From the IMG/VR virus record IMGVR_UViG_3300037488_001432, positions 1 through 41,515 of that record: a stretch of DNA of 41,515 nt; one strand, 5' to 3'. Each line of letters opens with the position of its first letter. Within the stretch, counting starts at the first letter, position 1. A model generated the notes under the pieces. The model was not told where the DNA came from and ran no database searches. It saw only the letters and a list, made by a program, of their open reading frames with translations. The position numbers were made by a program, and so were the translations under genes. The stretch comes from a virus. Shown here in pieces: positions 5,311-11,120 of this stretch.

Positions 5311-5346
5311 GCCTAACCGGTCCGCTGTAGCCGACGCCCCCAAGCG
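5311..5346 (-). other. attC: Truncated attC (left-arm inner boundary)
   Basis: R' GTTAGGC (5317-5311) followed by the 3' arm GCTGTAGCCGACGCCC (plus strand), as in attC L2 and L7. The sequence diverges at about 5350, with no 5' arm and no R''. It marks the junction between the leftward core operon and the cassette array. Confidence 0.75.
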
Positions 5347-5430
5347 TGCCGACCCATTGGCATCCATCACATGTTTCGAGCAGACCCGCAACAGCGGGGT
5401 GCGTTGGTTCGGTCGTTGGTTTTTGCTCGG

Positions 5431-5595
5431 TCATGGATTCCGCGCAGCTTTGCGCTTAAGCGCCTTTACAAGCCAAGCCTTTTCTCCACTTGCTACATAA
5501 ATAGCCTTGATCCGAGGCGACACGCGCGCTTTAATGAACTCTGATTGGCGCTCATCTTCAGGAAGCGGCTTGCGCCCTCGTTTTTGTTTGTTCAT
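5431..5595 (-). CDS. Small ribbon-helix-helix-like protein, candidate repressor
   Basis: A 54-residue basic protein: a positively charged start (MNKQKRGRKPLPEDERQ), then FIKARVSPRIKAIYVASGEK and AWLVKALKRK, consistent with the strand-helix-helix of Arc/MetJ/CopG regulators. It is driven by its own promoter (5602-5630), in which two TGTG(G/C)CACA palindromes flank or overlap the core elements. The same palindrome sits in the central early promoter region (9898-9908), so autoregulation plus control of early transcription is a reasonable inference. A longer frame from 5646 is possible but overlaps NinB. Confidence 0.65.
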   Translation of the reverse strand: MNKQKRGRKPLPEDERQSEFIKARVSPRIKAIYVASGEKAWLVKALKRKAARNP

Positions 5596-5601
5596 AGCCC
5601 T

Positions 5602-5647
5602 ATTCTGTGCCACATCAAACGCACTGTCAACTACTTTGTGTGGCACA
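5602..5647 (-). promoter_or_regulatory. Promoter with two TGTG(G/C)CACA operators before the RHH-like gene
   Basis: -35 TTGACA (5630-5625), 17-bp spacer, -10 CAGAAT (5607-5602). The 9-bp odd palindromes TGTGCCACA (5606-5614) and TGTGGCACA (5639-5647) are 33 bp apart centre to centre, about three helical turns. One overlaps the -10 and the other lies just upstream of the -35. Confidence 0.65.
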
Positions 5648-6050
5648 TTTGCTCGGGCGCTGAAAACCTGACGCCTTGCTGCGCTCCGAATGCTTCCATG
5701 AGAGTTTGAAGCTCTGCCATTTCAGCCTTGTGCATTTCGCTGGTGCGCGCCCCCAGGATGACGAAACCGCCATCAATGCCGGGGACGGCGCGTTGCTTCT
5801 TGAGTGAGGCGGTTAGAACGTCTTTCCACTCTTCCGAGGTAAGGCGCTGGCCGTACCAATCGACCTGCTGGCTAATGTCTCGCAACATTGCCCACATGCG
5901 GCGGTTCTGTGGATCGCTGCGCTTCTCGGGCCTTACCTCAAGGTGCAGTCGCTTGCCGTCAAGGATCGACAACTTGATCAGCGGCCAAACCTGCATCATG
6001 GCCTTGTGCGCTTGATGAACGTCGAACAGGGCCAGCTTCACGGGTTGCAT
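5631..6050 (-). CDS. ninB: NinB-family recombination protein
   Basis: A 139-residue protein starting MQPVKLALFDVHQAHKAMMQ, with the NinB hallmarks: a Lys/Arg-rich RPEKRSDPQNRRMWAMLRDI segment, DWYGQRLTSEEWKDVLTASLKKQ and a C-terminal helix EMAELQTLMEAFGAQQGV. NinB (lambda Orf family) proteins bind single-stranded DNA and act as recombination mediators, which fits the ERF annealing protein in the right arm. Length matches the family (about 140 aa). The ATG overlaps the 3' end of the small gene upstream. It lies in the leftward core operon. Confidence 0.88.
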   Translation of the reverse strand: MQPVKLALFDVHQAHKAMMQVWPLIKLSILDGKRLHLEVRPEKRSDPQNRRMWAMLRDISQQVDWYGQRLTSEEWKDVLTASLKKQRAVPGIDGGFVILGARTSEMHKAEMAELQTLMEAFGAQQGVRFSAPEQMCHTK

Positions 6051-6130
6051 TGCAAGCCCTCAATCGTGCGATTCAGCGCCAGTTCTGCCGCATCGTGCCT
6101 AGCGTCACGGTATCCCATTCGATATGCCAT
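6038..6130 (-). CDS. Very small ORF upstream of ninB (30 aa)
   Basis: Encodes MAYRMGYRDARHDAAELALN and ten more residues, a single amphipathic helix. The stop overlaps the first codons of ninB by 13 bases. A GTG at 6136 would add two residues and sits closer to an AGAGAAG ribosome-like site. Overlap-coupled organisation and open frame support translation. No function can be assigned. Confidence 0.5.
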   Translation of the reverse strand: MAYRMGYRDARHDAAELALNRTIEGLQCNP

Positions 6131-6163
6131 CAACACATCTTCTCTGTTGAGATTGTGCGGATA

Positions 6164-6217
6164 CTATTCCCTCCGCAAATTCATGATCTGTCCGTGCAAA
6201 TTCAAAATGTCCGTCAT
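6164..6217 (-). CDS. Possible 17-aa leader peptide
   Basis: The ATG at 6217 is preceded by CGGAGAACGT (ribosome site GGAG) and encodes MTDILNLHGQIMNLRRE. It occupies the otherwise empty stretch between the gene at 6258 and the ORF at 6130. Too short for confidence; it may be a leader peptide or spurious. Confidence 0.35.
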   Translation of the reverse strand: MTDILNLHGQIMNLRRE

Positions 6218-6257
6218 ACGTTCTCCGTGTGTGTTTGCGAAGCGCCCACGCTAGGCC

Positions 6258-6545
6258 CTAAAACGGCGTCTCGTCCCAAAGCCGAGCCACGCCATTACGC
6301 TGATAGCGTAGGCCATCCACGCACCTAAAGGCGCCCACACAAGAGTCGGCCGATGTCAAAGAGAAGCGGTAGTTTTCGCAGGTTCGGCAGTCGCGCTCTG
6401 CGGCCACGGCGCGTGCAATCTCTCCGCGCAACTCGCACAGTTCGTCTATCGCCAGCCAAGCGTGCATGATGTCGGCGCCGTCGTACTCGCCGGTTTTTAG
6501 CTTTGTTCGCAGAAATTGCAGCTCGTTGTCGTCCATAGGTTTCAT
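6258..6545 (-). CDS. Hypothetical protein with Cys motifs (95 aa)
   Basis: Starts MKPMDDNELQFLRTKLKTGE. The C-terminal half has CRTCENYRFSLTSADSCVGA and FRCVDGLRY, four Cys that could bind a metal. The N-terminal part is helical (WLAIDELCELRGEIARAVAA). The ATG at 6545 overlaps the stop of the preceding small gene (ATGA); a second ATG at 6536 is possible. It is the last gene of the promoter-led cluster starting at 7060. Family not recognised. Confidence 0.75.
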   Translation of the reverse strand: MKPMDDNELQFLRTKLKTGEYDGADIMHAWLAIDELCELRGEIARAVAAERDCRTCENYRFSLTSADSCVGAFRCVDGLRYQRNGVARLWDETPF

Positions 6546-6706
6546 TTGTTCAAACGCTGCCGCTTCTTGGCCAACTTTGCTGCGTGCGCCTTGATTTCGG
6601 CATGGTCGTCAACATGCGCAAAAAGGCCGTTCACCTTTTTCACGCCTTCCGCCTCGCGCCGGGACTTTAGTTCAGCCTGGCGCTTGGCTCCGGTCTTTGC
6701 AATCAA
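6542..6706 (-). CDS. Small basic RHH-like protein, family A (TTG start)
   Basis: A 54-residue paralogue of the proteins at 4106-4285 and 12961-13161. Shared layout: KRQAELKSRREAEGVKKVN, then FAHVDDHAEIKAHAAKLAKK and a basic tail. Initiation is probably at the TTG 6706-6704, which overlaps the TGA of the upstream gene. The stop overlaps the next gene's ATG, so the whole chain is translationally coupled. A DNA-binding role is inferred from composition and shape only. Confidence 0.7.
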   Translation of the reverse strand: MIAKTGAKRQAELKSRREAEGVKKVNGLFAHVDDHAEIKAHAAKLAKKRQRLNK

Positions 6707-6876
6707 TGCGCTGCCCGCCTGGCTTTGATCTTGGCTATCAGCCGTTTGTGGGCTTCATAGGCTTCAATGATGGTCCCCCATCCTGCCAAAGTGCTAAACC
6801 TCATTTTTTCGGCCCATGCCAGCGCTTCCGGCGATTTTTGGCGGCTTTCGCCGCCGCTTGCTTCGCTGCGGCTCAT
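6703..6876 (-). CDS. Small hypothetical protein (57 aa)
   Basis: Starts MSRSEASGGESRQKSPEALA, then WAEKMRFSTLAGWGTIIEAY and a basic helix ending KIKARRAAH. The ATG at 6876 lies one base after the TGA of the preceding gene. A longer upstream in-frame start at 6927 would sit inside that gene and is less likely. Third-from-last member of the promoter-led cluster 7060-6258. Function unknown. Confidence 0.7.
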   Translation of the reverse strand: MSRSEASGGESRQKSPEALAWAEKMRFSTLAGWGTIIEAYEAHKRLIAKIKARRAAH

Positions 6877-6877
6877 T

Positions 6878-7060
6878 TCAGACCTTTGAGAATTCGCCGG
6901 TCTTGGCGCTTCGCAAACAAACAACACACCCGCCGCGCCTGCCTGTCAGTGTGTAGAAAGCAGGTTCCCAGCCGCGAGCGGCCAAGTCGGCAGCCAGGGC
7001 GCCTTCGATTGCTTCTACGTTGGTCACAGTCATTTCGCGGTTGTTGAGGGTGGCGTTCAT
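6878..7060 (-). CDS. Small hypothetical protein, first gene of a promoter-led cluster
   Basis: A 60-residue protein starting MNATLNNREMTVTNVEAIEG, then an Ala/Leu-rich helix (ALAADLAARGWEPAFYTLTG) and a RRGGCVVCLRSAKTGEFSKV tail with a CxxC. The ATG at 7060 lies 33 bases after the -10 box of a strong promoter. An internal ATG (residue 10) is an alternative start. Its position parallels the first genes of the cassette modules at 4871 and 12719, each of which follows a similar promoter. Confidence 0.72.
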   Translation of the reverse strand: MNATLNNREMTVTNVEAIEGALAADLAARGWEPAFYTLTGRRGGCVVCLRSAKTGEFSKV

Positions 7061-7092
7061 TTGCTTGCTCTGTTTGCTGATTCGATGGCTCT

Positions 7093-7121
7093 ACTATAAC
7101 CATCGTTAGCGCTAACGTCAA
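7093..7121 (-). promoter_or_regulatory. Strong early promoter with perfect CGTTAGCGCTAACG operator
   Basis: -35 TTGACG (7121-7116), 17-bp spacer, -10 TATAGT (7098-7093). The perfect 14-bp palindrome CGTTAGCGCTAACG (7104-7117) fills the spacer and overlaps the -35. A repressor bound there would block RNA polymerase. Confidence 0.75.
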
Positions 7122-7156
7122 CAGGATTTCAGCAAATTTACAAAGTCTTTTTGCGC

Positions 7157-7477
7157 TCACACCCAATGGTTTTTCACAGCCGTCACAGCCAGCATCAACC
7201 GGCTACGCATCGCGGTTCGCGCCATGATCATCTTGAGGTGCGTCTTGACGGTGTGAACCGTGATCCCCATCACCTCGGCAATCTCAGCGTTTTCCAGGCC
7301 ATTGCACAGGTGGCGCAACGTCAAGCGCTGCGATGCCGAAAGGTGAGGCATGACAACATGGATATGCTCAGTCGGCCCGCAAAGCCTTTCGGCTGGCTCT
7401 TGGCCTATGACCGGCAGCATGTTGTATGCCGGACAATTGGCGCGTGAGGAGCAGTTTCCGCCCATGCACTGTTTCAT
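7157..7477 (-). CDS. LuxR-type helix-turn-helix regulator with N-terminal cysteines
   Basis: A 106-residue protein. The C-terminal half (about residues 46-100) reads as a GerE/LuxR HTH: LSASQRLTLRHLCNGLENAE, then IAEVMGITVHTVKTHLKMIM. The N-terminus has Cys at 4, 9 and 15 (MKQCMGGNCSSRANCPAYNM), a possible metal or redox site. The ATG at 7477 overlaps the TGA of the upstream gene (ATGA). It lacks a response-regulator receiver domain. Last gene of the replication operon; it could control middle or late transcription. Its target is unknown. Confidence 0.82.
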   Translation of the reverse strand: MKQCMGGNCSSRANCPAYNMLPVIGQEPAERLCGPTEHIHVVMPHLSASQRLTLRHLCNGLENAEIAEVMGITVHTVKTHLKMIMARTAMRSRLMLAVTAVKNHWV

Positions 7478-7824
7478 TGCTCGCCCCCTTCGGTTTGAGT
7501 GGTTGCCGTGAGCCTGGGCCGTATCCTGGCCATGATCTCTCGCACCTTGGCAATGTCTGCGGGCGGCTGGGCAGGTGGCGGCAGCGCTAGGTCATTCGAC
7601 GGCGCTTTGCGGCACAAATCGCGGAATTGCATCGCATTCGGCGGCTTTGCCGAAGGCAAGAAGGCAAAAGCGTATTGCACAGAATCGCGCTTCACACCGT
7701 CCAGCACTTCGGCCCATTCAGCCTTCACGGCGGACACGTCCAGGCCTTCGTACTGCTGGGCAAAGTCGCGCCCGTACCGAAGAGCCAGCTTCTCGAAAAT
7801 CTTGTCAACCCAATAGGTTTTCAT
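7474..7824 (-). CDS. Replication-associated protein, possible helicase loader (lambda P position)
   Basis: A 116-residue protein starting MKTYWVDKIFEKLALRYGRD. It is helical, with VKAEWAEVLDGVKRDSVQYA and PPNAMQFRDLCRKAP, then a Pro-rich linker and a basic C-terminal helix (KVREIMARIRPRL). It lies directly downstream of the initiator gene and overlaps it by 20 bases, the position held by helicase-loader genes (lambda P, DnaC-like). I see no Walker motif, so it would be of the non-ATPase lambda P sort. The role is inferred mainly from position. Confidence 0.65.
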   Translation of the reverse strand: MKTYWVDKIFEKLALRYGRDFAQQYEGLDVSAVKAEWAEVLDGVKRDSVQYAFAFLPSAKPPNAMQFRDLCRKAPSNDLALPPPAQPPADIAKVREIMARIRPRLTATTQTEGGEQ

Positions 7825-8647
7825 CTCGTATTACTCCCATGTCAATGGTCGTTGAAGGTTTGTGGCGTTTTGCGGCGGCGTTTCCTGCGAATTCCGCCAT
7901 GCGTTCTCGCTTCTCTGCAACCCAATCGGGCTCAATCGAAGGGCCTGCGCGCTCATGCGGCTTCAACCAATCCGCCTGCAAGCCTGTAGAGCCACGCATG
8001 CACCAGACCCGGAGGAATTGCTCCACCGACATACCTGCTTTGGCGGCTTCGGCCCGCGCAGATTGCAGCACCGTGCCAGTAACTGGCGCCTTCTTGGCTT
8101 TGCGCAGCTGTACCCAATCAGCCCACACCTCAGGCGAAACATCATCGGGAGTGGTGAGCGCGACAGCGCGAACTGTCTTTCTCTTCTCTACTTCTGTATA
8201 TGCTTCTACCTCTGCTTCTCCTTGGGCTGATTCCGGCTTACGCGGCTTTTCTTGCTTAGCCTCGGCTGACGCTGGCTTACTTTGCTTATTCCGCCATCTC
8301 TCTTGGGATGCGCGGTTCTGTTCGCGCCGGTCTTCTTCGTTTCGAATGGCGCGGTACTTCAAGTAATTGACGATTTCCCAGCCCCAAGCCCGGTGCCCGT
8401 CAATCCGCACAATGCGCCGCCCCTCAAGCTCAGGGCTGCGAGACTCATCGTCGGGCGCTTCAAGCCGTAAGAGGATTTCCTTCACCCGGTCAACGTCAAG
8501 CCCGATTTCCTCGGCAATGGCGCGCGGGTGCATGTCAACCCGGCCGGTTTGGTCGGCATTGGCCAGCAGGTTGGTAAAAACGAGGATGCCGCCTGAATCG
8601 CCGCGTAGCGTTCCCTGATAAATCGACTTAAAAAGTTTCGCGTACAT
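7805..8647 (-). CDS. Replication initiator, lambda O-like winged-helix protein
   Basis: About 280 residues. The N-terminal winged-helix region contains LFKSIYQGTLRGDSGGILVF, RVDMHPRAIAEEIGLDVDRV and WGWEIVNYLKYRAIRNEEDR, typical of phage replication O and DnaD-type initiators. A charged linker (about residues 125-175) and a C-terminal domain follow. The ATG at 8647 is chosen for its GGAG ribosome site nine bases upstream; an upstream ATG at 8710 would add 21 residues and overlap the previous gene. It should bind the phage origin and recruit helicase with the product of the next gene. No iteron cluster was evident inside the gene by eye. Confidence 0.78.
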   Translation of the reverse strand: MYAKLFKSIYQGTLRGDSGGILVFTNLLANADQTGRVDMHPRAIAEEIGLDVDRVKEILLRLEAPDDESRSPELEGRRIVRIDGHRAWGWEIVNYLKYRAIRNEEDRREQNRASQERWRNKQSKPASAEAKQEKPRKPESAQGEAEVEAYTEVEKRKTVRAVALTTPDDVSPEVWADWVQLRKAKKAPVTGTVLQSARAEAAKAGMSVEQFLRVWCMRGSTGLQADWLKPHERAGPSIEPDWVAEKRERMAEFAGNAAAKRHKPSTTIDMGVIRDENLLG

Positions 8648-8687
8648 CCCGTAATACTCCGTAAGCCGTGATAGCTTATTGTAATGC

Positions 8688-8903
8688 TTACGCTGTCCAC
8701 TTTGTGGCATAGCACACCCGCCATGTGATCAGCCCGGCTTTGTTCTTCACCTTGTGAACCTGCTCAGTCGGTGACAAACACTCGACGACTCGTTTTTGAG
8801 GCGATGTAGAGATGCCCAGCATCAGCATCTCTAGGTACGTGTGCGGCTTGCGCTTTAGGGCTGCGATGAGGCGGCGCCCTTGCCGCTGGTGACCTTTGCT
8901 CAT
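8688..8903 (-). CDS. Small winged-helix-like protein (71 aa)
   Basis: Basic protein starting MSKGHQRQGRRLIAALKRKP, with HTYLEMLMLGISTSPQKRVV and a C-terminal strand pair (KAGLITWRVCYATKW). It resembles the small winged-helix proteins found next to phage initiator genes. The ATG (8903) overlaps the upstream TGA by three or four bases. Probably DNA-binding and possibly regulatory; inference from shape. Confidence 0.7.
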   Translation of the reverse strand: MSKGHQRQGRRLIAALKRKPHTYLEMLMLGISTSPQKRVVECLSPTEQVHKVKNKAGLITWRVCYATKWTA

Positions 8904-9163
8904 GCCTTACCCCCCCAAACAGGCGACAAGCTGTACTCGGCAGGCATCGTGCCACCACGAAGCAGGCCGCCATCGTCCATCTGCGGCCGGGCGCGCTGCT
9001 GGCTTGTCAGCAGGCCCTGCGCTTCCATTTCGGTCATGATGGTTCGCACCTTGTCGTCGCGAATGCCAAGCTCTTTCCCGGCATCGGCAGCCGATGTGGG
9101 CTGAAACCGGCACAGCTTGAGCAGTTCGAGCACGGTGCCAATCCTCACGTTTGGTTCGTTCAT
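8900..9163 (-). CDS. Winged-helix DNA-binding protein (87 aa)
   Basis: Starts MNEPNVRIGTVLELLKLCRF. A HTH reads through TSAADAGKELGIRDDKVRTI, followed by MTEMEAQGLLTSQQRARPQM, where the recognition helix and wing would lie, similar to IclR/MarR-like domains. It lies in a run of overlapping early genes (ATG at 9163 inside the stop overlap of the gene at 9160-9666). Likely an early transcription factor or replication accessory protein; the exact role is unknown. Confidence 0.78.
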   Translation of the reverse strand: MNEPNVRIGTVLELLKLCRFQPTSAADAGKELGIRDDKVRTIMTEMEAQGLLTSQQRARPQMDDGGLLRGGTMPAEYSLSPVWGGKA

Positions 9164-9666
9164 TTGCGCACTCTCACTTTCTTTGGGAGGGGGTTTGCGG
9201 CCAAGTAGGCTTCCGCCTTTTGCTCGCTGTCAAAGTAGCGAAGGCCTCGACCTTTGCCGGTTGAAATGGTGGCCAGTGGCTCGCGCTTCATTCGGGCCTG
9301 CTCGCGGTTGTAAAAACCCACGCGCTGGCCCGCCTCTTTTTGGGTGATGGAAAGATTGAGCGCAAGGCAGTCAGTCGTAAAGCCGCTATCCCGCTTTGCC
9401 AGTCGCGCAATCTCACCAGAAACGGCGCCTTTCTTGCGGATCGTCGGCTTCGGGGCTGGTGTCGTCGGGGTGCCTGGCATGTCAATTGAGCCCAGCGCGT
9501 AGGAACAGCCGTTAGCAACCCGGCGCTCGCGGTTTTCACTCGCGGCCATGCTGGCCTGTGCGGCCTTGTGGCCCCAGTTTTTGTACAGCGTCGGCACAAA
9601 GCCTGGGGGCCATGTGGTGGGGCTGTATATGGGCTGTGTGAAGTAGCCTGGCGGGTAGGTTTTCAT
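9160..9666 (-). CDS. Early hypothetical protein (168 aa)
   Basis: The Pro/Tyr-rich N-terminus (MKTYPPGYFTQPIYSPTTWP) is followed by a linker with Pro/Thr repeats. A helical domain comes next (GAVSGEIARLAKRDSGFTTD, LNLSITQKEAGQRVGFYNRE), which could be a HTH with a wing (GRGLRYFDSEQKAEAYL). The ATG at 9666 overlaps the upstream stop (ATGA). Second gene of the leftward early operon. DNA binding is possible, not shown. Confidence 0.68.
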   Translation of the reverse strand: MKTYPPGYFTQPIYSPTTWPPGFVPTLYKNWGHKAAQASMAASENRERRVANGCSYALGSIDMPGTPTTPAPKPTIRKKGAVSGEIARLAKRDSGFTTDCLALNLSITQKEAGQRVGFYNREQARMKREPLATISTGKGRGLRYFDSEQKAEAYLAANPLPKKVRVRK

Positions 9667-9854
9667 GCCGCCACCCGCTCAATGCGATTGACGCACACCC
9701 AGCTATTGCCAGTTGTCCGGCGAGCTTCAGGCTCGATCAGGTCTGCCGCTTCGGCTGTGCGCTCTGCCGTGTGCCTAGCGCATCCTTGGCACAAGAGCCG
9801 AGGCTCGTTTGTGTCTTTGTTCGTGCGGCCTTGGCACCGCTTGTAATCAGTCAT
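9663..9854 (-). CDS. First leftward early gene, small Cys-containing protein (63 aa)
   Basis: Starts MTDYKRCQGRTNKDTNEPRL, with Cys spaced as CQGR...LLCQGCARH, suggesting a small zinc ribbon. The ATG at 9854 follows AAAGGATCAGC, a strong ribosome site, and lies 29 bases after the -10 of the leftward promoter (9884-9913). It is the first gene of the leftward transcript. Function unknown. Confidence 0.75.
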   Translation of the reverse strand: MTDYKRCQGRTNKDTNEPRLLCQGCARHTAERTAEAADLIEPEARRTTGNSWVCVNRIERVAA

Positions 9855-9883
9855 GCTGATCCTTTGTCCGTTGCGATTCCAAA

Positions 9884-9913
9884 ACGATAGCGTATTTTTG
9901 TGCCACAACGCAA
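9884..9913 (-). promoter_or_regulatory. Leftward early promoter with TTGTGGCACAA operator
   Basis: -35 TTGCGT (9913-9908), 18-bp spacer, -10 TATCGT (9889-9884). The odd palindrome TTGTG-G-CACAA (9898-9908) covers the -35-proximal spacer. The same core palindrome flanks the promoter of the RHH-like gene at 5431-5595. Confidence 0.6.
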
Positions 9914-9946
9914 CAGAAAAAGAACAATTTATTTTCGCTTTTCCTG

Positions 9947-9975
9947 TTGACATGATGGGCCACAACAAATAACAA
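9947..9975 (+). promoter_or_regulatory. Rightward early promoter
   Basis: -35 TTGACA (9947-9952), 17-bp spacer, -10 TAACAA (9970-9975). An imperfect copy of the operator (GGGCCACAA, 9957-9965) lies in the spacer. The -10 is weak, so activation or an alternative -10 is possible. Confidence 0.5.
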
Positions 9976-10026
9976 TGCACCCATGCCCCAAGACAACGCC
10001 TAACGGCGGGGGCTCCAGGTGATTAG

Positions 10027-10374
10027 ATGACATTCGACTTCAACAGCGCCGCAAACACAGCCGCAGCGCTTGACCTGAGAGATGCGCAGGACGACGAAAC
10101 CACCGCGCGCTGGGAAGAGATTCGGCGCGAAGCGATGACCAACGTTGATGACATCTGTGATGTTGTTTTTGATGTGCGCGAGATGCTGGCTGAGCACATT
10201 GGGAAAAACATGCCGCACGCAGTGGGCGCTATCATCATCGCGGCGATGGATGCCTACGGCTCGCGGCTGGCCACGCGGATGCTTGGCAGCAAAGAGCAGG
10301 CCAGCCAGTTGCCCGACGAGCTTCAAGCGGCAGCCAAGGCCCTTGCCACGCTGTCGATTCGGAGTGCGCAATGA
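10027..10374 (+). CDS. First rightward early gene, hypothetical (115 aa)
   Basis: Starts MTFDFNSAANTAAALDLRDA. It is acidic and helical, with TTARWEEIRREAMTNVDDIC and MPHAVGAIIIAAMDAYGSRL. The only ribosome-like signal is AGGTGATTAG. Stop and next start overlap (ATGA at 10371-10374). It leads the right early operon that ends in erf and gp157, so a role in DNA metabolism or host takeover is plausible. No family recognised. Confidence 0.78.
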   Translation: MTFDFNSAANTAAALDLRDAQDDETTARWEEIRREAMTNVDDICDVVFDVREMLAEHIGKNMPHAVGAIIIAAMDAYGSRLATRMLGSKEQASQLPDELQAAAKALATLSIRSAQ

Positions 10375-10514
10375 GCGACGCCGATGGCAGAAGCGCCGCA
10401 GCTGTTCAGCTTGTGCTGTGCGCCGACATGGCCCGTGCTGGTGTCGAAAACGCGGCCAGCTTTGAGGCCGCTGCGCGTGCCCTGGCCAGCCGGATTATTG
10501 AGGGGCTGGCATGA
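10371..10514 (+). CDS. Small early protein (47 aa)
   Basis: Coupled to the previous gene by ATGA. Encodes MSDADGRSAAAVQLVLCADM, then an Ala-rich helical segment ending ASRIIEGLA. A single amphipathic helix pair is likely. No function known. Confidence 0.65.
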   Translation: MSDADGRSAAAVQLVLCADMARAGVENAASFEAAARALASRIIEGLA

Positions 10515-10681
10515 ATGCCGTGCAACCAACGATGCCGACGCGCCGCCTTATCGGCCCCGAGCCGATGGTCTACACGCCATCGCATCAGACAGACATTCGG
10601 CGCCTTTTCGCGCTGGTGCGCTATCACTTGGCGATGGACGCAAACCAGCGCCACTCTCGCGTTTTGGAGCGTGCCAAATGA
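10511..10681 (+). CDS. Small early protein (56 aa)
   Basis: Coupled by ATGA to the previous gene. Starts MNAVQPTMPTRRLIGPEPMV and continues TPSHQTDIRRLFALVRYHLA, a short Arg-rich helical protein. Chain-overlapped on both sides, which is strong support for translation. Function unknown. Confidence 0.68.
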   Translation: MNAVQPTMPTRRLIGPEPMVYTPSHQTDIRRLFALVRYHLAMDANQRHSRVLERAK

Positions 10682-10794
10682 TGCGCCGCGATTTTGAGCG
10701 CGCGGCGCTTTCCGACAAGGCTGCTGGCGTGCTGCTGGCTATCGCTGGCGCTGCGGTGCTGGCTGTTCTTCTCTTCGTGGAGCTTTCGGCATGA
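10678..10794 (+). CDS. Single-span membrane peptide (38 aa)
   Basis: Encodes MMRRDFERAALSDKAAGVLL, then a hydrophobic stretch (AIAGAAVLAVLLFVEL). It has a cytoplasmic basic N-terminus and one transmembrane helix. The ATG overlaps the previous stop and the TGA overlaps the next ATG. A longer upstream frame exists but would overlap two coupled genes and is unlikely. Role unknown. Confidence 0.68.
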   Translation: MMRRDFERAALSDKAAGVLLAIAGAAVLAVLLFVELSA

Positions 10795-11120
10795 GCATTC
10801 CTGGCATTGATTGGGACGAGCTTGCCCCAAAAAGCGGCAATCTGACCGAAGCCGAAGTAACCGAGCGGGCCGTGGCTTGGGAGCATGAGCACGCTGGGGC
10901 GTTCTTTGCAATCAAGAACTACGAGCCGTGCTGCACCGGGCCGTGCAACCAGGGACGCAAGCTGTGCCCGACGCCGGACGCCTGCATTAAGGCGCTGGAC
11001 GATTTCAGGGGCGAGCCCAAAAAATACGACTTGCGCCTGGGATTCGCAATGATCGCGGCGAGTGCGGTGTTTGTGGTGTCAGTGCTGGTTGCCATTGCGA
11101 AGGCGCTGTCATGGCTTTGA
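10791..11120 (+). CDS. Cys-rich protein with C-terminal membrane anchor (109 aa)
   Basis: The N-terminal acidic helical part (WDELAPKSGNLTEAEVTERA) is followed by a cysteine cluster (YEPCCTGPCNQGRKLCPTPD, then AC), suitable for metal or disulphide binding. A C-terminal transmembrane helix follows (FAMIAASAVFVVSVLVAIAK). It is coupled by ATGA to the preceding small membrane peptide. Likely inner-membrane associated; function unknown. Confidence 0.75.
   Translation: MSIPGIDWDELAPKSGNLTEAEVTERAVAWEHEHAGAFFAIKNYEPCCTGPCNQGRKLCPTPDACIKALDDFRGEPKKYDLRLGFAMIAASAVFVVSVLVAIAKALSWL

Larger units (their letters stand above)
9855..10026. promoter_or_regulatory. Divergent early control region
   Basis: This 172-base gap separates the two early operons and holds two back-to-back promoters and a TTGTGCCACAA palindrome (9898-9908). 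It also holds an AT-rich stretch (9914-9945) and a lone GCCTAAC (9998-10004) with no partner core. No repressor gene adjoins it, unlike lambdoid immunity regions. Confidence 0.75.

Noticed and set aside
9998-10004. GCCTAAC in the central control region
   Set aside because: No matching R' or arms nearby; it could be a scar, but nothing else supports an attC.
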